Below, piece by piece: positions 22,318 to 35,880 of a stretch of DNA of 64,000 nucleotides; within the stretch, counting starts at the first letter, position 1, and each line of letters starts with the position of its first letter. Source of the DNA: Rotaria sp. Silwood1. Its lineage: Eukaryota > Rotifera > Eurotatoria > Philodinida > Philodinidae. The notes under the pieces are model-generated. The model was not told where the DNA came from. It did not search any database and worked only from the letters and a program-made list of their open reading frames with translations. The stretch is taken from contig CAJNOP010000016.1 in the NCBI GenBank assembly GCA_905250075.1, forward strand, positions 1,335,661-1,399,660, given 5' to 3'. Made by a program: the position numbers and the translations under genes.

Positions 22318-23507
22318 TAGTTTTTTTCTACTTGAATTACTGTTTGGATTATTTTTAACGTTTAACATAAGGAAAAAATGACAGAAAATAAACGTTGTTG
22401 AATCATTTTTGGTAGCAACTGTAAATCGAAGAATAAAAATTTAAACTTTTTCAATGGTCTATATCTTAACCTAATAATATGAAAATGGATTAGAGCCAAT
22501 AAATAACACAAAACACAAGACACCAATACTTTTCTACAGATGAAATTTTAGCAGACATTTTTATTTGAATCATATACAAACAAGATTATCATGTTGCCTT
22601 CTATGAAATATGTGTTTCTCAAAAACATCCACACCCAAAATATATGATCATATACACATTCAATATTTTCATGTTTCAGTCCAAACATTATTTATGTAAT
22701 GACCACTTCGAATTCTTCTTGTTTTTCAAATGTATAAGCTTTAGAGTTAGGGAAGTAGCAACAACAAAGTCCGTTTTTTAATCTTGTTAAAACTAGATCG
22801 ACTGAATTTATGTGTGATAATGTTGTATCTATAACAAAATGTCGGTATGATTATAGAAACCTAGGTTTGTATCAATATAGTTTTAGTTCTGTTAGCTTAT
22901 AAATTGTTTTGTAAACAAATGCAAAATTCTTCAAAGTTCCTTAAAAATAGAATAAAACGTGTTGAATATTGTATAAACACGAATATTGATGAAAAATTAT
23001 AGTTCACTATGCAATTATTTGTTTACTGAACATATAGTCTGTAAAAAAATCAATGCGTTTGATCCCTGTGTTTTAGGTATAACGTGACGCGGAACTCATA
23101 ATTTGGAAGTCAAGCAGCTTTTACACTTGATTATTACAAATAGGTCATCAGTTACGATCAATCGATAGAATTATTCATTTTCTTTTTTTACTATTTGATA
23201 ATACTCAGCTGGAATAGTGTAAAGTAAAGGTTCTAAAAATGAAAATATCCAATCAAATAAAATTGCATAAGTAAAAGAGAATCTATTATAAAATAATCAT
23301 TTATTGATACATGAAGTCAAATATTATTTTTCTATCTCAGATATTTTTATTAATGCGACTATTGTTTTTGTGGGTTATGATGTAGTAGTATATATCTGTG
23401 TGATTTATGAACTTTTATTCATTCGAATTTTCAAGATAGAATAAAAGTATAAGTCTAACAATTGAAGTCCTTTAACAGTTCAATTCCTTTTATGTTGGTA
23501 CTATATA

Positions 23508-23710
23508 TATATCATGTAGACCTTAATGAGTTATCAATACAAGGAAAAGAGTTTTTGATCCATAGATTATTTCTGTCGGCATATTGCATTTTTACGATAC
23601 TTTTCAACACAATGTCGTGATCTCCTTAAAATATTAGAAAAACTGATTTTCAAATTTCGATGTGAAAGTTTGTATACGAGCAAGCCTTCATGAGAAAATT
23701 TAACCGTGAA
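23508..23710 (+). repeat. Dispersed repeat family C, copy 2
   Basis: Partner of 17095-17285 in the same orientation, with shared ATCATGTAGACCTTAATGAG-like and AACACAATGTCGTGATC-like blocks. It lies about 180 bp left of the large hAT element. Confidence 0.45.
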
Positions 23711-23919
23711 AGTATCACGTCCTTTGATCTGTTAGTGTCTTTAAATAAGAAAATCAAATCTGCGATTGTATATGACTAATGTAAAAGATGTGCTTTTATC
23801 ATGATTGTATCTTGGGATAGGAGATATTTTTCTATATCTAAATCTTGAAAAAGGGTGATTTTATTTTTGGCCAAATGTCCACCTAGATGCGCACCAGAGA
23901 TGTCCATGGTGGTGCTACC

Positions 23920-24095
23920 GCTGCCGCTACTGCTGCCGCGCCGCTTTCGCCATGGCGGTAGCGGTGCGGCAGCGGCAAGTTTTGTTCATTTATCGTCGCG
24001 GCACGGCGCGGTAGCGGCAAGTTTTCTTTCTTACCGTCGCGGCAGCGGCAAGTTTTCATTTTTTACCGTCGCGGTGCGTCGCGGCAGCGGTTGAA
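23920..24095. repeat. GC-rich subterminal array, left end of the large hAT
   Basis: Units of about 36 bp contain GTCGCGGCAGCGGCAAG followed by a short TTTTC-rich spacer and ACC. The first part also contains an inverted segment (CCGCTGCCGCTAC) that pairs with the array. The open frame through it is a by-product of base composition. The array recurs near the other end of the element. Confidence 0.75.
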
Positions 24096-24619
24096 ATTTC
24101 CATTTTTTCCAAGAAAATCTAATACTTGAGTAGATTATTTTACTGTGATTCAAAGTAAACCGATTTTTTTCTCAGACAGTATGTTTTCATTACACTTTAA
24201 TCGTCTAATAGAAATATAAAGGTTAGCATCATGTACTTACATGATAACATTATGTAGGAGCATGTTACTAGATTGTCAAGAATTCATATTCTACCCATTT
24301 ATAATTTATATACATAAGAGACTATACACACGAAAATGTTCGAAGCATTATTAGGTGTAAACGGTTGTAAATGTCAGATATATCTCGAAAAAAGGAAATG
24401 AGCTATTTCTAATTCTCGTGCAAAGGAAAATCCAACCCAATTTTCTATTCGATCCTTAAATTTCAACACATTTCGTGACATTTTTTTTTATTGTAAAATA
24501 ACCGATAGAGACATGAATACGTATTGATAACACAGATTAACGATGTATCGAATGAAAGCAAATACAAACAGAATAGACATAGTAACTATATTACAGTCAT
24601 TTTAGTAAAGTGAAGAAGA

Positions 24620-25038
24620 GTGAATTGTTTTTCTGTTCATAAGTCAACTTATTATGATTGGCACAATCCGCAAAACAAAGCACCATCTTATTCTATTTAC
24701 AAATTAATTTTTCGTGACCAAGAATTTGATTTATTTTCTGGATATAATGAATTTGATTTTTGTCTTTGCTTTAGTATAATATTACATGTGCTATTAAATT
24801 ATCTTGAATGACTAGTGTTGATCTTTCACCACCATCAACGAATGATAAAGTTATTATCGATATATCTTCATTAACAACAGAAATCGATAGAGAACAGTTA
24901 AAATTAAAGTTTCGATTGGTACTTATCAAGATTCTTCTTTTACGAAACTATAAACCTCGTTTACAAACACATACAAAAAATTTACTTAGAATGCACATCA
25001 AATTGATACATTCCGATATTTTATTTCAAATATTGTAA
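24620..25038 (+). other. Two overlapping open frames inside the large hAT element
   Basis: A 63-codon frame ends at 24811. A second frame starts with ATG at 24808 and runs 76 codons to TAA at 25036-25038. The second has the Ser/Asp/Lys/Leu composition and codon choice of genes in this window (TSVDLSPPSTND; EIDREQLKLKFRL). No hAT transposase motif is visible. They may be remnants of the element's own gene or captured sequence, or chance. Confidence 0.25.
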
Positions 25039-26200
25039 TCTATATCGTTTCACTCCCGTACCACTATATAGTCACAACAGGCGAACTTTTCTTCATCTGC
25101 TCTAGCTGAATAGATCTCAAGATTTATCTATAGCACCTAAGTTTCTTGCCCAAGATTCTCAAGTACTTGATGCGTATATCAAATTATGCTTCCGTAGGGT
25201 CAGTTGCTTTCTCAAAGTTCCCATAATCTTTCGCTTTTACCAGGCTAAAATATCACTTATTCAGACAAAATAAGAGTATTCTATATGATCCATATAGTAA
25301 TTTCTAACAGTTGGTGCAAAATTTTTGCATTAATTTTCTTTTCAGTATAGTATGGCAAAGAATCTTCATAGAGACTTAATCTTTTTCTTGTTAGAAATAG
25401 CAAGTTGTCTACTACAAAAATATGAAAGAATATTTCATTCAAAATGTTTACTAGAAACAAAAAAGCCTTGAGAATGAGTTGTATCGAAAAAGTGTGTTTC
25501 AATTTAACTCAAAATTAGAGATGAGAAATGCATTTGTTTAATTTGTTTTGCACTCGGCTTTCGATGTTTGGAAGCACGGTATATGTGAGTCTGACCAATG
25601 CAACGTGGGCTTTCTAATCATACAAAAACATTCGAGTTACAAAGCTACAGGCTTCAAAGGAAACAGTTTCATTAAAAAAAAAAGTTGATTTTTCGTCTAG
25701 AACATCCAATTAAAGTTTTCACACGATGTCTAACAGAAAAGCTGAATTCTGTTTTATATAATGTAATTTTATAGAAGACTCAATAAGCTTTAATTGTATA
25801 TAAAATAGGCGGTTTCTGCTAACTTTGATGTTGGAAGAAATCTTATTTTTCGAAGTCATTTATTAGCTGTGAAAAATTTGTACTAACAAAAGATGTTAGA
25901 AAAATGTTGAATTCAAACTCAACCGGTCACTTGAAAATCTTATTTTTCCGCGTTTACAATGCCTGATCGTAGCGCTACAAAACCCGATAAAAGCCGGAAA
26001 AAAAGATCAACTTTCTTTGCAGATGGAATTTGTTCTTTTGAATTCCAGAAGTTGAAAGGCACTTTTCCAGTCCAACGTGTTCTTAAGGCTTTTTAGTTTT
26101 TGGTAAACATTTTGAATCAAATATTTTTTACACAATTTTGTATTAGACACTTAGCTCTTTCCAACGAGAAAAAGATCAAGTCTCTATAACGATTCGTTGC

Positions 26201-27696
26201 CACGCTATCAGTGGCGTAGCTAGGAATTTTTGAACTATGGGCCGTTTACCAGCAAAATTATTTTGAGCGCTGGGCAATAATGGGCAATTGAAAAATCAAT
26301 TGGGCTGTTACTTTTTTCAAAAACTGTCTTCTTTCAGAAAAGTTGACGTTTGACGTAAAGAGATTTCTTACTCTCAACTAAGAGAAGCTCTATCTCTTTT
26401 GCTGTTCTTATCCACAAAACGAGCTTTCGATTTTCATATAATCGCATACTTAACTTCAAAGAAAAGTATAAAAAGATAGAATTGTAAATGATGATGGTAA
26501 GTATAGTAATTCCGATCCGTTGGGAGTTTTTTTAGCAACTGTTATCGAGTTTTTCGGATTTTTTGTATATTTTTTCAGAAAATAAGCAAAAATATATCTT
26601 TTTTCATATGTTGCGTACTTTTTTTGATGTAAACGCTGTTTGTATAGAAAAGGAAGGGTCAGGCTGCTTGAATCAGTCAGAATTCATCCAGAGATTCTTG
26701 TTATATTTTGGTAACCTACTTTTACATGAACTGATACTATTACAACAAACCTGTGTAATGGTTTGAAGTTGTAGTTTATTACAGATATACTTGTACTGCT
26801 CTTATTATTTTTATAGCGTATCTCCTACAAACTTCAAAGACAATAAAAGAAATGTGATACGAAAGTAGGTTACAGATTTCGTTAATGAATGATATTTGTC
26901 TGACGAAGAGCTAATCAATATGAAAAATCAGTAGAATTCTCAGTGTTACGAATTTCTAAGTTTACTTATCGACGTTGATTGAAACAAAAATGATGGAAAC
27001 GCACAGTAAACATTACTATAAGATAGCTGCAACCCTATCATTGTATCGACTGGGATACGAATATCGATGGTAGAGAAGTAGATTTCTCTGTCATATGGCC
27101 AGAGATATGAAAAAAGACCTCATGTTAGCACTCATTTCGGTTGGATTTACTCAAACTCTCTCAGCGTTATCGATAAAGAAAAAAACACTATGATTGAAAT
27201 TCTGCATTATTTCACACACCGAATCTGTTTCTAATTGATGACAAAATCTGTTGAGTTCATGATAGTTTTAGTTTTTAAGCTGCGTGAGTTATGTCACCAG
27301 TCGTCCTGTCAAAGTATTGTATTTAGACTATGGCATTGCTATCATATAGGTTCAATATAGTTTCATAAATGCAGAAAAATCGTTGATCATTTACTCAAGT
27401 TTTCGATTGACGAATTGAAAAAGAGTGACGCGGGGACTGACGAAAAATACCGCTGAATTGTAATTGATGTAATTGTTTGTTTAATCAGAAAAGACCGTTC
27501 TACATAACTACTTAGATTAGATTATTATAGGAAACAATTTGATAAAATAAAGTTATTTCGACTCTGAACATGCGTGTGTCTCAGATATTTTGGTATTGGG
27601 CAACAACTATCTTCCCGGAAAATTATTGGGCAATAATTTTTCAATTGCTGGGCAATTGCCCAATGGTCACCCCCTGGATACGTCACTGCACGCTAT
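26201..27696. mobile_element. Nested hAT-type transposon (26209-27688) with perfect 8-bp target duplication
   Basis: CACGCTAT occurs at 26201-26208 and again at 27689-27696. Between them is a 1480-bp element whose left end reads CAGTGGCGTAGCTAGGAA and whose right end, reversed, reads CAGTGACGTATCCAGGGGG. Such CAGTGGCGTA termini are common in animal hAT elements. GGGCAATTG-type motifs repeat near both ends (about 26265-26290 and 27600-27662). No intact transposase frame was found, and the longest internal frame (26563-26766) is not recognisable. It inserted into the older hAT element. Confidence 0.85.
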
Positions 27697-27864
27697 ACTG
27701 ACAAGAAAATTAATTCAGAACTTTTGCATCACCCGTTATTTAATTTAATATTTCAAGTGTTCAGGTGTTCTCGGTCATTCGCTGTATTGTTTGTTCTTCA
27801 ATTGAAGCTCTAACAAACTCATGATTCTTATCCATTTCGTCCCATACTGATATTCGACGTAGTA

Positions 27865-28035
27865 ACGTCGCGGTAGCGGCAGATATTGTTCCTTTAGCAT
27901 TGCGGCACGGCGCGGCAGCGGCAAGTTTTCCTGTTTACCGTTGCGGCAGCGGCAAGTTTTCTTTTTTTATCGTCGTGGTGCGTCGCAGCAGCGGTAAGAT
28001 CTGAAGTTTCTAAACTCATCGCGGTGCGGCAGCAG
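27865..28035. repeat. GC-rich subterminal array, right end of the large hAT
   Basis: Matches the left array in the same orientation and order, including GCGGCACGGCGCGG, GCGGCAGCGGCAAGTTTTC and GGTGCGTCGC. Confidence 0.75.
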
Positions 28036-28072
28036 CAGATTTCCAGCCGCGATGGACATCTCTGATGCGCAC

Positions 28073-29241
28073 TATGGAGAAGGAGGTCATAATATGTTAA
28101 TCCTGTATTATTAAAAAAAAAATTTCATAATATAGATTTCTCTCTTTTCTTATTTATTTCCTTCATCATACAATAAACTAACACATACTTGAATAAAATA
28201 TGACAAAAAAAATAGAATTTCTTTTATTAACATGTTGTTCACTATTCATTGAAGAAACAAACTAAATTTGTAAACTAGAAGAGTTTTGTGCCTGATGTGT
28301 GTTTTCCGTGAATATGAATTATCTGAAATGAACCATAAAAATAAAACAGTACACATCTATATTAATTTCTCAAATAAGTGTCTCATTGTCCATGGATACG
28401 ATTTATATCATTACCATGGTGCTGACGACTAAAAACATAAAACCACCTAGTAACTGTAGAGAGAGAAAAATGACAGAAGAAAGTAAATCATTAATGAAGG
28501 CCCGGTAACTAAATTTTTCTAGGCTTGCATTCCAACCATCACTACAGTTTGTTTGAAAACAAAAGAAAAAGAGAGTATATATTGACATAAGTAACTTATT
28601 TTTCTGTATTCATTTCCACCAAGAAATTTTCTTCAACATCATTTAACACAATATTTTTTGCATCGATTATAATATTACAAATATGTATCATTTATCCAGT
28701 CATGTCATGATCACTCTTAGTATTTTCTACATATTATTAATTGTTGTTAATACAGATGACNNNNNNNNNNNNNNNNNNNNNNNNNNNNNNNNNNNNNNNN
28801 NNNNNNNNNNNNNNNNNNNNNNNNNNNNNNNNNNNNNNNNNNNNNNNNNNNNNNNNNNNNGAGCTCTATCGAACTATGTAAAAATATCAAAAGAAAATAT
28901 TTTACTCTATATATTTGAATTGCTGGTGCCTTAATTTTCTATCCCAAAAAAAAACCATAAGACTTCTGAAAATTTCATAAATTCGACATTAAAAGATTTT
29001 GATAACTATTACTATTTATTACTAATCAATCCCGTTTTCAACACGCTTTAATTTGGTATAATATTCATTAGATATTCAACTTGAAATCATAGCGTTATCT
29101 CCCTAGCAAAAGATTATGCACAACCCTGTACAAATTAGGTGTTTGCCAACTTTTATTTTCGACTAGAACAGTGAAACACAAAAAAACAAAAGAAAAGAAC
29201 ATCCAAAAAACTTCATTTCTGTTTTTTTTCGATATCAAATT
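28073..29241. other. Interval with a 100-N gap and a possible truncated gene start
   Basis: 28761-28860 is a run of exactly 100 Ns, the conventional size for a scaffold gap of unknown length. Left of it is a possible signal-peptide exon (28683-28760). A minus-strand frame at 28588-28403 (CSDGWNASLEKF followed by a hydrophobic stretch) might be coding but has no clear splice sites or family. Confidence 0.6.
28683..28760 (+). CDS. Possible signal-peptide exon cut by the assembly gap
   Basis: An ATG at 28683 opens a frame of 26 codons that runs into the Ns. It encodes a short polar start and a hydrophobic core (MITLSIFYILLIVV), then Asn-Thr-Asp-Asp, like a signal peptide with a cleavage region. 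The frame printed after the gap need not be its continuation. No TATA box was seen, so support is limited. Confidence 0.3.
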
Positions 29242-31747
<2,506 letters not shown>

Positions 31748-32344
31748 CTAATGTCCATTTTAGAGTTAAATGGCCGTGAGCATTTTTTGAATAACTTTTG
31801 ATAGGAACGAGATAGAAATCTCCGGTTTTCATCGTTGGAAAGAGCAGATGAAGACGCATCGAACTATATATAGAAAGATTTTTTCTAACTCTTTTTCTAG
31901 AGGTTTAGTCAAAAGTTTTCAAAGAATTGCTTTTTTTCTCTTACGTTAAAAAAGTGGCTTTTCTATTAACATCCGACAAAAATTTACATTTTTCGATTAT
32001 TTTGTTAAAAAAATGAGGTGGTAGATTGTGTTTCGATGGTTTGGATATCATACTGGTAGTAGGTAGGAACAGCGTCTTGATATAGTTTTGTAGCCCTTCC
32101 TTTGGCGATTCTAGAGCACTCCTGAAAATCAATAAATTAATATCGTCACCATGAGAAGCATGCTATTTTTCTTGAAGTTTTATGTACAACCTATAGGAAA
32201 ATAGTTAGAAAAGTCTTTCTATATATAATACGATGCATCTTCATCTACTCTTTCCAACGGTGAAAACCGAAGATTTCTATCGCGTTCGTATCAAAAGTTA
32301 TTCAAAAAATGCCCACGGCCATTTAACTCTGAAATGGACATTAG
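31748..32344. mobile_element. Foldback MITE with TTA flanks
   Basis: Two arms of about 160 bp (31748-31905 and 32190-32344) are inverted copies. Both, read inward, start CTAATGTCCATTTYAGAG and continue through TTAAATGGCCGTGRGCAT, AATAACTTTTGATA and GTTGGAAAGAG. TTA directly flanks both ends (31745-31747 and 32345-32347), consistent with a 3-bp target duplication of the kind made by PIF/Harbinger elements; superfamily assignment is inference. No transposase inside; the open frames at 31941-32132 and 32233-32427 are arm or spacer sequence. Confidence 0.7.
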
Positions 32345-35300
32345 TTAGCGTCATTGTTGCATCCCTACCTACATCTCAGTTACACGAGTTGTATTTATCT
32401 TTGTATCAAGTACAAATTGTTCAATAGTATAATTATCTACATACAGAATGCCAAGTAGAGTCAGATTAGAATATTCGATATGGGTTATTCTTTATATAAA
32501 GCAAAATTATACATAATGATGATAGAATATTGTTAATAGAAATATTTTTCATTGGCGGAAAAATTATTGCAATGCAAATGAAGAAATTAAGAATGAATGA
32601 AATTGCATTAAAAACTGTCAAATGAATAATTTAATAAAATATTATTGGTTGGAAACGTATTATTGATCTTTTTTGAGACGATGAAATAAGAGTAGAAGCG
32701 AGAAGACATGACATATCATCTTAAAGATACAATAATAGTTTATAGTAAGAGCTTCTCAATAATCAATTACATTTACAGAAGTTTGCTAAATGTCATCAAT
32801 AGGAGGATGATGAACTGAAGCGTCAACCTCAATTCCAGTATTAATATAAAAAACGAATATATGAAGTCGTAGCCTGTCAGTAAAAATATTCTGAATAAAG
32901 ATGAGAACCGTTAACAAAAGTAGATCGATGATTCGAATGAAGATACAAACATAATATTTTTAGATGACTCATACAATTAAGTAATTGTATTATTCGATTA
33001 TCATGTGCATCAATTTCATTAAAACATATTCATAAAGAACATTTGAAAATTAAAAAAATCATCCTAAAAATGTAAGCACTTATTCAAATGTACATGTCAA
33101 TCCATTCATTTACGGTAAAAATTCACATGAATTATCAATTGAAAACCATTTTTCATGTTCAACTATTTGAAATCATGTTGTCTAATGGAATATTAAGTAC
33201 ACATTATTCTTTTAATGAGAAAAAAACAATTATCTAACTTAATCAATCTTTCAACCTAGAAATGAAAATCCATATGAAAAGAATATTATCTATATAGAAT
33301 TTCAATCAACTTCATATTTCTTAATTTAAAATTGGTTAAATTGAAAGTTATATGAGAACAAAACAACTATAATACCTTTTTTTTTCATGTTTGATAAACA
33401 AAAGTCTGCCTTGAACGATTCAATAAACTAACTATTTTCACTTGATACTATTTATCAAACAATCTGGTTTGAAACCCTATCTATTTACTTGTTAAGTAAA
33501 CAAACGATGCATCAAATCACCGATTGTTGTAGTTTTTTTATGGATAATCATAAAAGTTCTCACATATTCATACGTAATTTTGTAAGAACCAAAATAGAAA
33601 ATGTTATAGATTATAAATCATCGATTGACAAAGATGAATAGTCAATATTTAATGATTCAACAATATTTAAAAGCTTTAAACTTTTATAGAAAAGCGAGGT
33701 GCATACATACACATATCCAATATAATCTTTTCGTTGAGATAAATTTCTTTTTAGCTCAAAGTCACTTTATAATAATCCTTTGATACATGAAAAATATATT
33801 AAATATTTACTTGTAAAATAGTATGAAATGATCTCTTGTTTGATATTAAACAACATGAGATAAATGAAATTTGAATTAATACCAGCAAGAAAAATATGTC
33901 TCATTGGCACTGCTGTGAGAATAACATGCTTTACGTAACGATGACTTCTTGGCAGTATACAAATGAGAAAACGATCAACTATTGAATCATCAAATTAGCA
34001 AATATCGTCATTAGTTAATGACTTTCTGACTAGTTTAAAAAAATTTTTGAAAACATTATCTTGTTATAGCATGTCAAATGACGTATTAAAAAACTTATTG
34101 ATGAAGACAGAAAATCAATATTGTCAAGTTTCTTCAACAAACCATACAATTACGGAAGGAGGGTAAGGAAGCAGGATAATTTCTCCTTATTAAAGTTTTC
34201 TTGTGCTCTGCATCTCTTTCTGGAAATGTTCTGTTGTGAATAAAAAACAATTTTAATCTTTTGGTGAAATAGATTGCATATGTAAAAGCAAAGTTCTGTT
34301 TGCAATTTTTTTGAAGAAAACCAATTATTTTCTCTCAAACAGAAACTGAATCAAATAATGTTTTGAAAAGTCAAGCATTAAAAAAAAATGTTATTTTATT
34401 GAACATGTTTCGAGCAAGTAGATTAATAAAAGTATCTAATGAATATCTTATATTACAATACAAAAATTTTCAATCATTTTCATGAAATACTGATATAGTG
34501 TATTTGTTCGAATATGATACTTACAACACTTTCGTAGGATACCATGTGCAACGCATAGTCAATTCTTTAAGTGAAAAAATAGTCTTAAAGAGGTTCATTC
34601 GATTCCCTATCCCAATAATGACGGGTCTGAATAAGAAGAAGGAAAATATTCGTACTCACATCCTTTCAGTTGAGAATATATTTTAGCGAAAAAAAAACTG
34701 ATAAATGAATTGTTTCCCTGTCGCTTTGAAAAACTTTCTCCTTAAACTCCCACCTGTCCTGAACAAAATCAAACGAGAGCTATGCTCTTCAATATCATAT
34801 GCAATATGACAGATTGCAGATCAACAAATTGTACATAATCCTGACTTATGTTTGATTCAAACTGAAACTTCTCTCAAGATGGATATGCATATATATGCTT
34901 ATTGTTTGTCTTCCATTGCTACCATCCTCGAGAATGGACATAATTAGTTTTTCTAAGGAAAAAAGGTACGATAAATATATTGCACAATTTTTTCCTACAT
35001 GAATACTGCTTTTTTTTCAATAATTATATAATTGATAGTGGTTTGGTGAATTTTTTTGACAATGATTGAACTAAGAGTGCAATGAACGAAAGATAAGAAA
35101 CTGATCATTGCACAAAGAAAGACTGACCCATCTTGTATTCACGAACATTATTTTCAATCTATAAAACAAATGAATGTTTTCGTATAATATAAATCACTCA
35201 TGTTAAAGGAAAAGTATCAACTTATTTATGCATCAATTTTTATCTGAAATAATTTAATTACGCTGATCCAGTAAGGATTATCATAGTACTTCCTTTTGTC

Positions 35301-35639
35301 TACGTCTTATTAAAAAAAAATATATCTTTCAAACACAACTTTTAGAATATATGTGTAAGTAGCAAGAAGAACAACTATAAATCAAAAATATTCAGTTAAT
35401 AACACTAAAGCTACTGCTGCAGTTATTAGTATTAAAATGAACTCAAATACTTTGATATTGTTTGCAGTAGAATTAATTAATACTAAAATGTTAATATTAA
35501 ATTAACATTATTTTTAATGTCACTGCATTGACTACCAACGGTTAGGCCTTAAATACTTTAAGCTCAAAAGTTTCGAAAACTGAGCAATGTTGTTCCGTTT
35601 TGTAAAAACAATTCCAAGAAAAGAGGACCATTTTGCTCC

Positions 35640-35880
35640 ATGTCGGAAATGACGCTCTCGGTTAAAAATCTTTTGTTCTATTTTTCTAGAATGACACTTC
35701 CAAGACAAGCAAGCCATTATTCTTTTTTGGGGAATGGTGTTTCCGGTTAAAAAAAACGTTTTGTTCTCTTTTTTGTAGAGTGATACTATCGGTACAGAAA
35801 CTCTTTGTTGTTTTGTTTTTGAGAATGGAAATTGTGCTTTAAAAAAGTCTTTTTCCTACCATTGGAACATTTTGAATATG
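35640..35880. repeat. Degenerate tandem repeat, about 88-bp unit
   Basis: Three imperfect units start near 35643, 35730 and 35820. Each has a GGAATG-like start, a CGGTTAAAAA-like block and a TTTTGTTCT-TTTTT-TAGA block. The third copy is the most diverged. Confidence 0.4.

Larger units (their letters stand above)
21066..23894. other. Gene-free interval with one MITE and one old repeat
   Basis: Apart from the mariner-like MITE (21697-22317) and repeat C copy 2 (23508-23710), I see only AT-rich sequence. An open frame at 21336-21566 has no family signature. The right end runs into the target duplication of the large hAT element. Confidence 0.45.
23887..28072. mobile_element. hAT-type transposon (23895-28064) with perfect 8-bp target duplication
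   Basis: The direct repeat ATGCGCAC at 23887-23894 and 28065-28072 flanks a 4170-bp element. Its ends are inverted: CAGAGATGTCCATGG at the left and CCGCGATGGACATCTCTG at the right. An 8-bp duplication and CAGAG-type termini are hAT hallmarks. Just inside each end is a GC-rich array of CGGCAGCGG motifs, which stands out in this AT-rich DNA. No transposase (BED finger, RNase-H-like or dimerisation domain) was recognised. Open frames at 24620-24811 and 24808-25038 look codon-like but match no family I know. The element is therefore non-autonomous, decayed, or carries unrelated sequence. Another hAT-type element sits inside it, so this one inserted first. Confidence 0.8.

Noticed and set aside
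23855..24094. 79-codon Ala/Ser/Arg-rich open frame
   Set aside because: It runs through the GC-rich subterminal array of the hAT element and reflects its repeat units.
24620..24811. STYYDW string as evidence of an IS3-type transposase
   Set aside because: A short chance match; the surrounding residues do not fit and IS3 elements are bacterial.
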